A stretch of 64,000 nt of DNA from Ischnura elegans (GCF_921293095.1 NC_060247.1:54223111-54287110), one strand, 5' to 3'; positions 1 to 12,893 are shown, numbered from the stretch's first letter. Numbers and translations are program-made. The notes: generated by a model not told the origin, from the letters alone.

Positions 1-1333
1 TATTTTTGCTTACATACCTCGTCTAATGTGTATTTCCTCAGCGGGTTAAATTTCTGTAAAGACGCGAATGTACATATGTTTAGTGTTTTCGCAACTCTAC
101 AAGACAAAATTAATGCTCAAAAATTTTATTTTTCCGTTCTTTTATTACTTACCTGAAAAGCTGATTTATTTGTTAATGATGTTTAATTGCAGCAGACGGT
201 CCCTTTACCGAATAGCCAACTGAAATTTAATTGTATTTATCATTTTCCCAACCTTTCTTCTCGAACAAGAAAAAGATCTTGTTTGATGTTTTTGGTGTTA
301 TTTTACGATCTCTAAAAATACTTTTACATTACCCTATTTTTTTTAGAGTTTTGATGGATAATAAATGGCGTTCAAAGGACAAAGCAAATTTTTTGTGAAG
401 AATTCATTTACAGTTGAGTAAAATTTCAATCGATAAAGTGAGCGTAAAATTACATTTAATAAAAACGAAGATGTAAAATGGATTGTTTATTGCGCGAACA
501 GAAATGAATGCGTGCACTGAATGGATGAGGCCTTAAATTTGTAAAATTCCATTTTAAGTGAGAAAAATAAAGCCTTTTCTTCGTATACATTAAGTTTTAC
601 TTTCAACTAGTTTAGATACACTGCATCATGTCAAAACAAGTGACTCGACTTGTCTTAAAGATTATACAATGTGTCGAAAATGGTTGAAAATAAAAGTTGG
701 CTTCTAGGAAGAAAAGTTTTATTTCCTATTTCAAATTAATGCATACTCTGGGTTTTTTAATAACTGATTCCAGTTTTTTTTCCGATTAAAAACGAAAGAC
801 TGAGATGGGTAATTTTCTAGATGCGACGAAGCATGGTCTTTATGGTTACAATTAAGCATGGATATTTTAACAATCATATTTTTTTGTGTCATGCGTATAT
901 TTTTTTATGCGCAGCGTATTGGACGTGGGGACCATTTGAGTGTGTGGGACTAAGGATGGGGGTCACTTTCCCTTGCCCTCTTCATGTATGCATTGGTGAC
1001 CCGCATTCCACCTCCGCCGCTAGTTATTTTTAGCTCGGCGGCGCGTGTTTGTAGGGCGTTGGCCGCCTTTTTTACGGGCTTACCGTCGGCGGCGACGGCC
1101 ACGACCAAGGCGAACTTGGGAAGAGCGACCGAGTATATCAGCGTGTGCGAGGAATCATGGGCGAGCGCTGTTAAGGGCGAACTTGACACCAGGGTTCCTC
1201 GAGTGGCCAACAACAAGAGGGGGAATTCTCACGGGGCACGCGTGCGAACCCAAATAGATTACTTCAGAGGCTCACTGATCCTGTAACATAGTCAGGCCTC
1301 ACCCCGGAACAAAGAAAATGCCATATACGCAAA
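1..1333. other. Spacer with a GC-rich patch
   Basis: AT-rich DNA without a supportable gene. About 1000-1260 is clearly GC-richer (repeated GGCGGC/CGGCGG, CGACGG) and is open in several frames on both strands, which is expected of GC-rich DNA. No domain was recognised in any frame. It could be a CpG-rich regulatory patch, an exon or an old transposon piece. Confidence 0.3.
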
Positions 1334-1479
1334 ATTGCATTGTTTTGAAATATGATTAGATGCTTTCAACGGTCAGCCCTGAGGATGGTCCCCGAGTCGG
1401 AGCTTGAAACGTTGGCCGTTATGGAAAAATTAACACGGTGGGCATCCCGAGAAGAGCTTACCCACATTGCATTGTTTTG
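1334..1479 (+). mobile_element. Short hammerhead-like retro-inserted element with 14-bp target duplication
   Basis: The 14-mer attgcattgttttg occurs at 1334-1347 and again at 1466-1479, bracketing a 118-bp body. The body has CTGAGGA (1379-1385), a weak stem-forming stretch, GAAAC (406-410 of the same thousand), four bases, then GCC followed by GT. This is the order of a type I hammerhead core with a two-base-pair stem III, except that the cleavage triplet GTC is GCC. Downstream is a second stem-loop (GTGGG...CCCAC, about 1438-1465). The long direct repeats suggest target-primed retro-insertion. No ORF is present. The hammerhead assignment is an inference from motif order. Confidence 0.55.
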
Positions 1480-4225
1480 TTATAATTTCATTCAAATTTC
1501 AATGATTTATATCGTCATACAAAAAATAAATCAAAAAAGGAATATACGCACCTGTGATGAATAAAAAATACTTGCGGCAAGGTTGCCCGCGAACAAAATT
1601 TAACTGGTTGGTGACGGTAAATAGTTATTACGACAGTATATTTATATTATGAGATTCATAAAATTTGTATATAATAGTGTGTTCAAAAATACCTTGTGAA
1701 ACAGAAAAGGAGCTATCAATCAAAATTTTTGTGTTGAAAAATCTATTAAACTCAGGGTTATGGAGCCACGGCAGACATCAACAATAACAAGGTATCTCAA
1801 TATTTGTTACAATATCTCTTGTCACGATATATATTTTTGATTTTGCTCTTTCGGATCTAAATAAGCAAGGAATTTTGAGTTTTCATAGGATATAATTTTG
1901 GAAATTGCATTCATATAACGAAATCGTTCTAGAAACTCTAGGTTACGGTGATGCTTGTCTACAAGAAATAATCGTGATTAAAACAAATTTGTGAATGTGG
2001 TAAAAATGTTAATTAATGTTGCGTCGTATACGTGCGTCGAAAAGATTAAAATGATTATTAGGTAGTCCTAATCTCTCCAGGCACGTAGCCGAGGGACGGC
2101 CCTTGGGACTTCAGACCCCTAACCCCACAAACTTTTTCCCATTTGGCGACTACCCGCGATACATCTGCTAAATTGTCCACTAACCCAGATGCAACTGTCC
2201 TCTGACAATCCATTTTTCCCTTTATCGTAGTAGCCAACGATGAATTATAATTTTAAAATCATGCAAACCAAATACAAAGCTGATATAATGAAATGAATGC
2301 GAATTGACTATAAATCATAAGCATAGACAACCCGCATACCACCAAAGCTCCTCCCCGAAGCCAATTTCTAGCTACGAGCATGAATATAACCATTCAATTC
2401 TCAAATGATTAGCAGATAAATTGTGAAAGTAATATAATCAAGGAAAATGATTTTTTTCGCAGCGAATTTCTGCCCTTGGTGCAAATTACCTGTAAATTCG
2501 CATCAATGTGTGTTTATTCGTAATCGTATGTGTCACCGCGCTTAACTTCTCGTAAGCTTGTATGGCTCGCTGCGAATCTCCATCGAACTGATAATATTCC
2601 TCTAGTCTCTTCACATTAAATTAAGTGAACCTCCTTAACATCATTGAATTTATCGTCTCAAATAACAGTCGTATCATGATGGCCATCCAAATATCTGTAC
2701 AACTGAGGACAGTGTACTAAAATAAACACCTTTTCTGACCTCAGGGTAGGTAAATTTGACGCTTGAGGGACATATTGCCGCCAAAGTGAATACCGAATGA
2801 TAGTTTCCATCCTAAGTGATATCTTCCTACACGAAAATAAAGTCAATATAGACGGCGATGGCATAAAAGAGCGTTCTTCCATCTGAATACCCTTGACATT
2901 TTCAGACATTATTTCCACGTTTTTAACTGAAAATGTTTCTTTGGCGTCATTTATCGCATGCAAAGTGTAAAATGAGGTGGCGTGTTTTGGGTAGCATGCC
3001 CCACAAAACTGCTTTCGGCGATAGGATAAAATGCCATTTTCTCGATAATTAAAAGAAATATAGCTGACGTATTTAGTCTAAAATATCAATTGAAGCCCAA
3101 AGTTATACCCCATAGCAAAAAATGAGTGATCGCTTTAATTAAATTTAAATTATTTACATTTTTCGTCAAATATTTAGAAATGTTAAGTCAAAATGGCGAA
3201 CAGAAGATATTAACCGATTTTGAAAAAAATCATATTTACATTACCCAACCGGGTACGCAACTTTTTCCGGGTATTACGATTCGTCCCTAAAAAAAAGTGG
3301 CAAAACGAGGCATCCTAGAGAACACCATAAAGAAGTCATTACAAGTTTCTGGTGCCAATATTCCTTCCCAATTAAATAATGTAAATAACAGTCTGCAAGT
3401 CTATTTTACTAAGTCATTATAGGGTTCTTGGGCCAAAAAATGCTCTTATTCATTCCTGTCTGATTGCATTTCTTTTTTTAAATGCACTCCTTGTATTTTA
3501 AGCATTAAATTTTTGTCAAAACATTTTATTATATAGTCAATAGTTGATATTTACTGTTACTCTGCAATATTGTAAGCTTGAAATTAAAATGCTGTTGAGA
3601 TATTTTCCTTCTGTGTCACTTACTACACTATACATCTGTCTTCATTTTATGTCTAATTTAAGGTCCCTCCGATGAAAAAAACGATTGACCAACGCCACAA
3701 TAGCGCCACAGCGGCTAAATCGAGCCACAATAACCAGCCGATTTCATATGAAGTTGAAGGGTAATTTTTGTGGTCTCTGATACTCATACAAAACAACGAC
3801 GGCCTCAGGCTTGTCCTCAGTGCTTTCAGAATCGATTGCATCTTCGATACATTTGCTTAGGTTGGAGTACTAAATGTCGAAAAAAATATCACCATCACTG
3901 ATGCAGAAAAACTTGCAGGCCTCATTGGATCTTGAAAAAAACAATCGTCCATGAAAGATTTGTTAATTTCTTTGATACATTTATTTAAAAGCTTAATTTT
4001 CACTTATTTATTCTCTCTTCTCCTAATTTTTCCTTATCCTTCTCAAAGGGCTGAAATTAATATTTGAGTAAAAGTAGGGAATGCCGGAGGAATACTTCGT
4101 TTTTCGTCTCGCTAGAAATTCACGGCTCGTTTTTTGTAACATATGATGATGTCAGACGTGTTTTATGGAATTGATCACAAAGAGGAATTTCTCCTTCTTA
4201 GAGCTATGATAGGAACAGATGAGCG
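1480..4225. other. AT-rich spacer
   Basis: No gene is supported. At about 2083-2150 the phrase GCACGTAGCCGAGGGACGG with runs of G and C resembles one end of a hAT-like MITE, but no partner end was found. The rest is plain AT-rich sequence with short chance ORFs. Confidence 0.3.
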
Positions 4226-4425
4226 GGCCGGCCTCGGTGGTGGCGGGGTAAAGTCCTCGCCTGCCAAACCGAAGGTCGCGGGTTCGAGTCCCGCCTTGGT
4301 AGGTTGCCCCTATCCAGGGCATGGTTGTGTGTGATAGTTGTTGTATCATGTTATACCCTCCGAAAGGTAAAAGGCCTTGTGAGCTGTTTTCGGGGCGATG
4401 GAAATAAATAAATAAATAAATCTCA
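4226..4425 (+). mobile_element. tRNA-derived SINE
   Basis: The head has an A-box-like TGGTGGCGGGG and a perfect RNA polymerase III B box GGTTCGAGTCC (about 4279-4289), followed by a tRNA-unrelated body and a 3' (AAAT)n tail at about 4403-4422. The same head and body recur, diverged, at 14367. Two copies sharing head, body and tail mark an interspersed SINE rather than a tRNA gene: there is no foldable acceptor stem or anticodon arm of normal spacing. SINEs are transcribed from the internal promoter and copied by a LINE partner. No clear target duplication was found. Confidence 0.75.
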
Positions 4426-6482
4426 ATATTCCTAAAAATTTCAGAAGAATTATGAGAAAATATGATTAAGTTCCCAATATGCGTAAGAAAACTTTTTCGT
4501 TTGTTACAAAATATACTTAACCTTTGTAAAGTCCTCAAATGATTGCAACCAACATGCGATGTTGAATAGGAGACCAAATGCTATGAGTAGTCGTGACTAA
4601 CCATGGGGAAGTAGTGTCATCTTCGAAGAAATAAAGGCAAGTAGAAGTAAAAAGTGAAGGCAGGACTCGAATTTATGATGGTGATCAATAAATAAATAAA
4701 TAAATATATGACGCAATATAAGTACGCTTTTCGGTTAGAGCTATAAATCAGAATCCTAACATCAAATTATGGTCATTGTTCCTTCTCTCTGTGAATATGT
4801 CCTTTGCTGTCGTAGTTTAAAATTTGGAAATAATATGTCAGTGTGACTTGCTTATTATAACTTTTGAACAGGCCTTGTTTAACTCACTTTGTTTGACGCT
4901 ATTCAAAATATTTCAACGGAAAGGCTGAGGCGAAATGTAGTATGACGTTCCAGGCTATATTTGTAGAAATACATTTTCGAAATGAAAGAAAAATCTATTT
5001 TTTTCTACCCTTTGAATTTTCTTTGCGTGAATACTTTAAACTCCGTTTCTTGCGGTAGTTTTTGTGTTGGAATGGTTGACGTACCAATAGGTTCCAAGTA
5101 TTATTCATTTCACTTCTCTTGATAAGCATTCACTTCACTAAGTTAAGGCTTTTGCTATTATTTGTTGATTTCTTGTGGATAATAATTTAAGTAGTGATTG
5201 AAACTGCGAATGAGGCTTTTAAGATATTTTCTTGGAAACCATGGAGTGAATTGTGTGTAGAAAAGATATGATAAGTTGAATATTAAGGAAAAGATGGATA
5301 TTATTGTGGAATAATAATTAGTGAAATTATAAGGTTCGATAAGGTCTATCTCAGTATTTTCCGTGTTTCCGCCAATTCCAAACTCCATGGTTTCCATGAT
5401 TTATGTATATCGTGTGTCTTCCAATCTCCACCTGGTATTTTTAATGCATTTTCATGTTAAGAGTGTTTATTGAGGCCATATAGTGTCGCATGAGTTTTGT
5501 AATCTTATTTTCAAACGGCTTTAATTGAGTGTAAAAAATATTAGAATTAACCTATTAGTTTTTATTATCATCTTTAGTCTGTCTTTTGAGTTTGAGAACG
5601 AACAAGTCCTTAATCCAATCAATCTAAGAGGCGTTGAAGTCACTCGTCGTTAAGGCATTCACTTTCTCTCAATATGAAACGAGTGAATTGGGTGCGAGCT
5701 GTGATGATGTCACTAACGACTCGAATTCGCGGCTAATTTCGTGAATTACTCCGGTATAAGGAAGAGTAGAGATGACTGATTTTGGAATAGTTTTCGCTGC
5801 AAATCTATTGCTATCCGTAAACCTAATTCATGAATTAGACTACGATAAAGGGGGTGCACTACTTTATCAAGTAAGATCCAGCGTTTTCATTTGATCGTGA
5901 TCTATCACAGCATTTGAAGAAATTATCGCTTACTCACCTAGAATAACCCAATCTTCATGCATAGAATGTTGTTGACTTTCTAGCTATCATTACAAAAAAA
6001 GCTTATTTTTTTCCTGTCGCTCAAATGTAATGCAATTTCAGCTGATGAGTCATTAGTGATAGAAGATAGCATCAATGGCATAAGGTTCTGCGATTCGTAT
6101 AAATCAATAAAGTGAAACGACAAAAAATTGGTGCTGCCGTTTCATTTTGGGGGTATAAGAAGAATGAAACAATTTATAAATATTTTTTTAATATAGCGGA
6201 ATAAAAAGGATGCTTTTGATGGTCAAAAGTAACGCAAATTTAAAATTATCGTCCTAGAACATGAATGAACCTTTGACTCTTTTATTCATCTTAATTGCTA
6301 GATGTTTACATTTGGTTAAGAAAAGTGTGTGCCTTGGTACTGAAGCAATTTCCTGGAAACTGTTGGTTTTTCGTCTTAATCGAAACAAAGTTACTATGCT
6401 TCGAATATGAATGTCAATGGCTTCCACCAAATGAGGTCAGTGACCTTTACTTTCATAGATTTTTAATGTGAAAAAATTAATT
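4426..6482. other. AT-rich spacer
   Basis: No gene is supported. A second (AATA)n run at about 4687-4706 may be the tail of a lost SINE copy. Minus-strand chance ORFs around 5158-5397 show no recognisable family. Confidence 0.3.
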
Positions 6483-6710
6483 TTGATTCAGTACCTTGGA
6501 GTATAGGTCTTGAAGAATTTTAGAAATTGTTGTTAAGGTTTTGGTACATTTATACACCTTAATCAGGGCTGTTTTAGCAATGATTTGAATTTATTGACAC
6601 ATCCACCTCAGATCAAAAAAGCCCTGATGAAGGTGTATAAATATACCAAGATGTTGACAAAAATTTGCATTTAAAAATCTTCAAGACCTATACTCAGGAT
6701 ACTGAATCAA
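6483..6710. repeat. Foldback (palindromic) element with decayed hammerhead-like arms
   Basis: The left arm (6483-6571) starts TTGATTCAGTACC and the right arm (6620-6710) ends with its imperfect complement, ACTGAATCAA; the arms stay alignable over about 85 bases. The right arm contains CCTGATGA followed by a seven-base-pair stem (GGTGTAT/ATATACC) and then AAGATG where GAAAC would be expected. The complement of the left arm has CCTGATTA, the same stem and AAAACC. Both therefore look like mutated hammerhead cores. No target duplication is visible. Confidence 0.6.
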
Positions 6711-6725
6711 CATTATACATAGACT

Positions 6726-6883
6726 CAGTGGCGGATTCAGGATAGGGACAAGGGGGGTGGGGGCTAAGTAGGGGGTAACTTCCAAGCTGTATTGCGGGTC
6801 CGAACAAACCATTCTATCTAGTGTAAAATGGATATTCAAGGGGGAGCGGTATCCCCCTTAGCCCCCCCATAGATCCGCCACTG
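6726..6883. mobile_element. hAT-type MITE
   Basis: A 158-bp element whose ends are inverted: CAGTGGCGGATTCAGG at the left and the complement of CAGTGGCGGATCTATGG at the right. It is flanked by degenerate 8-bp repeats (catagact and cataaacg, six of eight matching). Internal G-rich and C-rich stretches face each other. An 8-bp duplication and CAGTG ends are typical of hAT elements, and a similar element with perfect duplications lies at 42936. It has no coding capacity, so it would be mobilised by a transposase supplied elsewhere. Confidence 0.7.
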
Positions 6884-9649
6884 CATAAACGAATGAAATG
6901 GTAATAGTGCTCAAATTTTGGAATTCCTTTCATTATAATAGTAACTTTTACTTGAAATATAGCACCTGATAATGATGCACCAGCATTTAAATCCGGATTG
7001 CGCACAGTTGAACAGGATTGAAATCTGGATAGTGCAAGTTTTTTCTTTGACCATAGTGGATTTTAAAAGTAACTGTTATGATAATTAAACATTGATATCC
7101 AGGGAAGGAAAAAGTGCATTAAATACGTAAAGGCACCCCAACATTTTCCCCGTCTCTATTATCCTCGGTCGATGCTCTTTTGTCGCACCTCCCACCCAAG
7201 CGCCACCGCCTCCCCTCCCCCGCAGTGCATCCCCCTCCAACGGAGTGCGCACACCCAGCCGTCTCGTATCCCGTGAGACGGCCGCGACGCCGCCGCCAGA
7301 CATCTGTTTAGCCTTGGCACTGTTCGCGAGGAACTTCGGAGGCCGCCATTACATAATACAGGCACGCAAGGAGAGAGTGGGTGGAGGGGTTGGGGGGTGA
7401 GATCCGCGTGCATGAACACGTTTGTATGTACTTGTTGAGGGAAAAGATGCTGGCGGAACAGCGTTAGAGTGTATATTATGTCTGCGGAAACGGATGTCAA
7501 GTTTCCTTGCGATCGCTCCACGGGATAAGATCATGGTGGTGTGCGTTCGGTCAAAACATTTGTGGCGGGCCAGAATGGAGCGTGATTTTCATCTGCTCAT
7601 ATTTAAACGTTTCTTATCCAGTTGAAGGAGATTTTATGTGTAAGGCCGTTGTTTGTTCATGTATGAATGTCTGTGGAAATATGTTTTATGTTGGCGAGAG
7701 AAGTTTACATGCCCATGGGCGTACCCAGCGAGCGTACCCCAAGAAGTTCAAGTTTTCATAATGAAAAATCTCGAAATTTCATTTCTCCCAGAAACAGCTC
7801 TGGGTTAGAAAGGGCTAAAATGTTGATTTCATTCATCTTTTCCATGCTTAAATCTTACCTACAACATGAACAAACATGGCTGCCCCTCCCCCCCAGTTCT
7901 CATCCTGGGTGCGACCTTATACATGCTTCTTCTTTCGGGCTGATGAATCATAACTTATGACTTTGCTATTTTCGTAACCGGAAGTCGTTCATAAATATTT
8001 TATAACTTCGATTTTTGTGAATGTGAAAGTTTTCCTTGTTCCTCGCAGATTAGACAAGTTACACATATGGAAATAAATGAAATTATAATTAAAGACTAAG
8101 TTAACGTTATATTTTTATTCGTGCAAATGTATCGGGGTCCTATTAGGAGGACGGTGTTGAACTGTATTGATATTGTGTTGCTATGGTTTTACATTGAATT
8201 CTTTTTGCAATTGAGCCTGTTATAAGTCGCGGCTGGACAGAATCATTTACCCTTAATACCAGTTCCAGTCAATTCCTTCGAAACGTCGGTGGAGTCCTTA
8301 CCGTAGTGATGATAACCTGAATGTCTCAGAATATAAATAATTCCCGGGATTACTGAGGTCCCAATTTTTTAAATTGCTTGTTTTAGGGTATTTCCACGAA
8401 TTTTCCATCCATTGTACCGTTGACTTTATTTAATAACCTTTGTCTTGATACTTGACTACCTTCCTTACTGTATTATTCACTATTTGAATGGAAAATAGGA
8501 GATGAACGTTTATGCTCCGAACACTGCCAGCTGAGCGGATTCGTGATGTTGGGCTACTAGATGAGCGGATTGGATTCGGTGGGCGATTGTTGAGCGTTTT
8601 TGCAGTGGAGGTATCGATGCTGTTGTAGAGTCGTTAGCAAAAGGAACAATCTATTTTTTGTAAGATTTATGCGATCAAAAAACATATTTATAATGCCACC
8701 AGAGAATCTCAAAAGATAACAACTAATTTCTTTCAGTAAGATTGGTAAATAATTTAAAGTTTATGGAAAGTACATACATAATTAGTATATAAGTGTGAAT
8801 TTCCTGCACACTCTCCTCCCCCTACTTCCTCCTTTGTACCTGTACAAGTAAGAGAGGTCATTCTGGAGCTTTTTGTAAGTGAGAAACTGGGTTAGTGAGG
8901 AACATCTGTAAGCGAGAAAAAATGTCAGTCCCTTGCACCCTATAATCAAGGATCGACTGTATGTAAGGTTAATTTGCATTCTCACTGAATCCTGCGTTGA
9001 GTCATGGATCAACGGAGTACGATGATGAAAATAGGCTGAAAGAATTTGTAATACTAATTGACATGCGAAAAACATTAATTGAGAATTATTTCAGCCAATA
9101 TGAGCGTGTGGAATGTGCTTCAAAATAAACAGCAGGTTTTTAACGCTTTTTAATATTAAATACCCTGAAATAACAGCCTTAAATGTTATTGAAAACTTGT
9201 AGTTTTTGTGTAGAGCAGTGTAAGTTTCTCTTTAATTTTATGCATCATTTAAAGCTGTTTGCTTACAGTGATGAATATTATAAAATTATAAAGCGTAAAA
9301 CCCCGTTTTTCACTATGAAATACACCGTATAATGGGGGAAGTAGCAGGAATGGAACGAGAAGAAGAAAATGACAGAATGGAGAAGAGGCCGACTGAAATG
9401 TTAAGTCATTGAAGCGTGAGGTAGGATGTTCGGTATTCGGCCAAGGTAAGGGAGAATACAAATGGAGTAATAAAGATTCGTAAGGTAAAGATAAATAAGA
9501 TAAATGGAGTAAGAAACAGAATCATGACAACAACCATGAACTCATCGATGAAAATATCCTGGAAACGGTCAGTATTTTGAACGATAAATCCAAGTAAATA
9601 CACCCATAGCTGTAGAAATAGGTGGACTTGCGTGTACGTGATTGTGATT
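6884..9649. other. Spacer with a GC-rich patch
   Basis: About 7150-7560 is GC-rich and CG-dinucleotide rich (for example the run around 7240-7300) and carries a GGCCGCCAT element near 7340, giving overlapping open frames in which no domain is recognised. It could be a promoter-proximal CpG-rich region of an unseen gene. The remainder is AT-rich with nothing supportable. Confidence 0.25.
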
Positions 9650-9936
9650 GGCTTGAATGTCTGACTAATAACTTCAGGCTTTACTTTGTGAAACCTCTCC
9701 ATATTGGAAGTAAGGAAATAAAACTTTGTAAGGTTCACTGTTATTTAATTATGGGCACGGCCCGGGTTTCGTAACTTGGTTACTCACTGTCACTTGTGTA
9801 CTTTGTGTATAAATGTATGATGCATGCAAGATCAGTCACCTGACGATGTAAACAAGTTACGAAACCCGGATCGTGCCCATAATTAAATAACAGTGAACCT
9901 TACAAAGTTTTATTTCCTTACTTCCAAGGCTTGAAT
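9650..9936. mobile_element. Foldback hammerhead-like element with 9-bp target duplication
   Basis: The direct repeat ggcttgaat occurs at 9650-9658 and 9928-9936. The 269-bp body has a single-copy left end (9659-9703) containing GGCTTTACTTTGTGAAA, then long inverted arms of about 75 bases (9704-9778 and 9850-9927). The right arm carries CTGACGA (9840-9846), a four-base-pair stem GTAA/TTAC, GAAAC (9861-9865), CCGG and ATC (9870-9872), in hammerhead order. The left-arm counterpart is deleted in the CTGANGA box. Its left end is shared with the 52535 element. Confidence 0.65.
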
Positions 9937-12511
9937 ATCGCTAGATCCAGGCGACGTCGAACCATCGTCAACTGTCAGCGATCATTGGTAACCAATTCAA
10001 AGCAAAAATAATCTTTCTTTGAAACATATTATTTGCCATTACATTGTTAAGAACCAAAGAAAATTTTTTGTCTATCGAACAAGCAGTCAGGCCGGAGATA
10101 AATTCTAAAAATAATTTGGTTTTTAGTCACATTGGTGCTTGCACTGTCAACTATAAATCGTAAAAGTTCCGGAAATCTGTTTTCGATGATCAGGTGTGAA
10201 TTATCTATCGATTCAATCATATCCAGATTAATGGAATTACTTGGCTCATTAGAGTATGATTATAATTTGACTTTACATTTTCCTTCAATAACTCAGAAAC
10301 AACTTTACTAACAATTGTAACGTAAGTAATTCTCTCTGGTGTGTTGTAGCAATGACAAATTTTGGGATAAATTGCTCTCTTTTTACAGGCTTATTTTTGG
10401 TCACCGTCCTGTTGGACCGTTAAAAAAGAGGCTAATTTGTAATAATTTGAAAGTGATTATACCTATGTAATTGATGGAATTATTAAAATATTCAGTGGAA
10501 ATGAAATTTCGATGAATCTAAATTAGAGACACAAAAATGTCCGCCACCAAACTTTAATTTTTATTTTCGATTCACGCTTTTGAATTCGGACGCTCAGGTT
10601 TGCGGTTGGGCGCATACGAGCCCGCCAAGCTGTCGCGGCCGCTTGTCCATAAAATGGCGGTCTCGTTCGCGGTGCTCCCTTTTTGCGTGAGCCATTCGCG
10701 AATTTTTCTGTCTGCAACCTTTTTAAAACTTTATTTTTGTTTTGTGAATAGATTTGCTATAAAAGAAACTAAAAGAGCAGCTTTTTCGATGCCTATTGAT
10801 GCAGGAATCGGAAATTGCGAGGCAGAAGCACAATATCGAGTGATCCTTTCAGCAATAGAAGGTTTGAATATGCATGCCTAAATAAATTCGATATTATATT
10901 ATTGATACTATTCATGGCGCCACAAATTATCAGTGTAGTGATGATGAGTTTATGCTAATCCTTGATAAATTTTATATGACCGCATAATTATGATGATTAT
11001 TCGTCTTCTCTTTGAATTGAAATACATACTAGGATTTTTCTCCAGTATGGCAATCGCTGATTTAATCGATGTCAGTGGGAAGGTAGTGTTGAGTGGCTGG
11101 TTGGAATCGATGCTTTATCGAATCCAATGATCGTTACGAGAGTGTTTTATATCAGTCCTCTGGAAAACATTATTTTTTCAAATTTTTGTCGTAAACCTAT
11201 TTATGCGCAGATTTATCAAAAATTTTTAATATAAAGTTCTTTCGATGTATTGTCAAGCCAACAAGCGATAAGTATAAGTTGAATTACTAAAAATAAGCTC
11301 ATGTTGAAATTTTCACTTTCGGGTAAGTGTTCGTTCTAAGTTTATTCGCATGGTTTTGCGTACTTTTACTGCATTAAGACCTTAATGCTACTTAACCTGA
11401 ATGAATTGAAGGCAACTGAAGTATGATAGTCCGAAAATTTTATTATATTCCAGGTTACTGTTATCGATGGAATATTTTTTTAACCGACCGACCGAAGTTA
11501 ACCGGCCGCAGTTCATTTCTTGAACTACTTTTTTCTAAATGTATAAAACTGATCTTAGATATTCATGTCGATATTACAAGGTTATGCTTGACATTCACAT
11601 TATAATGACATTGAAATTTCATATTATAATTATATTTGACATTTCACAATTTCTTCTGAAAAAGATTTCTGTCTAACATAGTTGTCAACAAAACGAATTT
11701 CATATTATTTTGAGAATGCAATTTTCATGCATGTATAATTTGAAATATCGCTACGTTCCTATTTAATGTTTATGACCAAAGCAATGAAATTGCGTGAAGT
11801 CTCCAATACCTGTTGGCATCGTTCGTTATGATGAATATGTATTCACTTTGGATGTGATTTTGCCAACTATGGCATCTTGTGGGGAGATTGATCGATGCGT
11901 ATAGGTGCATCGCCGTCATTGAAAAAATGGTGTATCAGACATCTCCGGGGACAAGAGAGACAAGTTAATATTTTAACCTGCTTTAAAATTACCATCCTTT
12001 GTATTTAGAATCTCTATTACTATAGTTTTTGGCATATCTGGATTTTTTTATTTTGCGTTGATTATTTGCAATTATGAAAAAATGACATCACGAATGATTT
12101 ATTCAAATCTTGAATCTTAAAATTCAGCAATGATTAATTTAAGTTCCATGAAACTCATTAAACTCTCAAATTGAGGCCTTCAGTGACTTTCACCTTGATT
12201 GTTGATCTATTTAAGTGATCCCTTTGTTTCACTGGTACATTCATAAATATCTGATAAGTTTTTACCGGAATACCTCTTCTGACTCATCTTTAAGAGCTAA
12301 AATTAGGGAGGAGAACGATTTAAGAACTCGCTTTCGCAATTTATATGCAGAGAGTTTATCTTCAGAGTTATATAAAATTTATTTATAACTCTATGGAGAA
12401 AAATTGACAGGCTCATTTTTGAACTAAAACTGCACCCTTCTATCATGAGAGGGAGATGGCTCTTTATAGTTTTTGTTAAAATTAATGTTTACTTATCAAT
12501 GATAAAAACAA
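9937..12511. other. Spacer with a short GC-rich patch
   Basis: About 10570-10700 is GC-rich and includes AAAATGGCGG, similar to a YY1-type promoter motif. Open frames here (about 10523-10881) have no recognised domain. The rest is AT-rich without supportable features. Confidence 0.25.
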
Positions 12512-12687
12512 AAATGGTAATATCCACACTATTTTATTTTACACTCAACGACCGACCATGGTTTCAAAACTTTGTGTCATTTTTGTGTCAACTTTTGTGT
12601 CATTTTTTTACCTTGATAATGACACCAAGTGTTGAAACCATGGTCGGTCGTTGAGTGTTAAATTAAATAGTGTGGAAATTACCGTTT
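12512..12687. repeat. Foldback element with hammerhead-like motif
   Basis: Inverted arms run from AAATGGTAAT at 12513 to its complement ending near 12687, with near-identical inner parts (ACTCAACGACCGACCATGG and its complement). The loop holds three copies of TTTTGTGTCA-like sequence (about 12570-12606). The right arm reads CTTGATAATG (about 12612), stem ACAC/GTGT, TGAAAC, CATG, GTC: hammerhead order, but with the invariant C3 changed to T and G8 changed to A, so probably inactive. It lies next to a second foldback at 12740. Confidence 0.65.
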
Positions 12688-12739
12688 GTGTTTTCGTTCA
12701 ATGGTATTAGGCTCAACTATGTGGAAGTTAATACTCGAA

Positions 12740-12893
12740 AATGAAAAGGAGACTTCGTTGATTTCCACTGATTTGTTTAGTTCGTACGACATGTTTCGAA
12801 CCATAGAGGTCACTTGATAATGACCTCTATGGTTCGAAACATGTCGTTCGGACGAAATAAATCAGTGGAAAAAAACGAAGTCTCCTTTCCATT
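12740..12893. repeat. Second foldback element with hammerhead-like motif
   Basis: Arms starting AATGAAAAGGAGACTTCG and ending in the complement CGAAGTCTCCTTTCCATT form a long near-perfect hairpin. The right half reads TTGATAATG (about 12814), stem ACC...GGT, CGAAAC (ending 12840), two bases, GTC (12844-12846). C3 and G8 of the hammerhead consensus are again changed (T and A). The outer flanks of this and the preceding foldback are also complementary (ATGATAAAAACAAAAATGG at 12498-12516 and its near-complement at 12888-12906), so the pair nests in a bigger palindrome. Confidence 0.65.

Noticed and set aside
950..1286. Overlapping 88- and 100-codon frames on opposite strands
   Set aside because: Explained by low stop-codon frequency in GC-rich DNA; no domain or splice context in either frame.
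9406..9738. 110-codon minus-strand frame starting with a hydrophobic-rich protein
   Set aside because: Its start lies within the foldback element and its shared end; the rest is AT-rich filler. Only the FHKVKPE segment recurs, and it is reported as part of the element.
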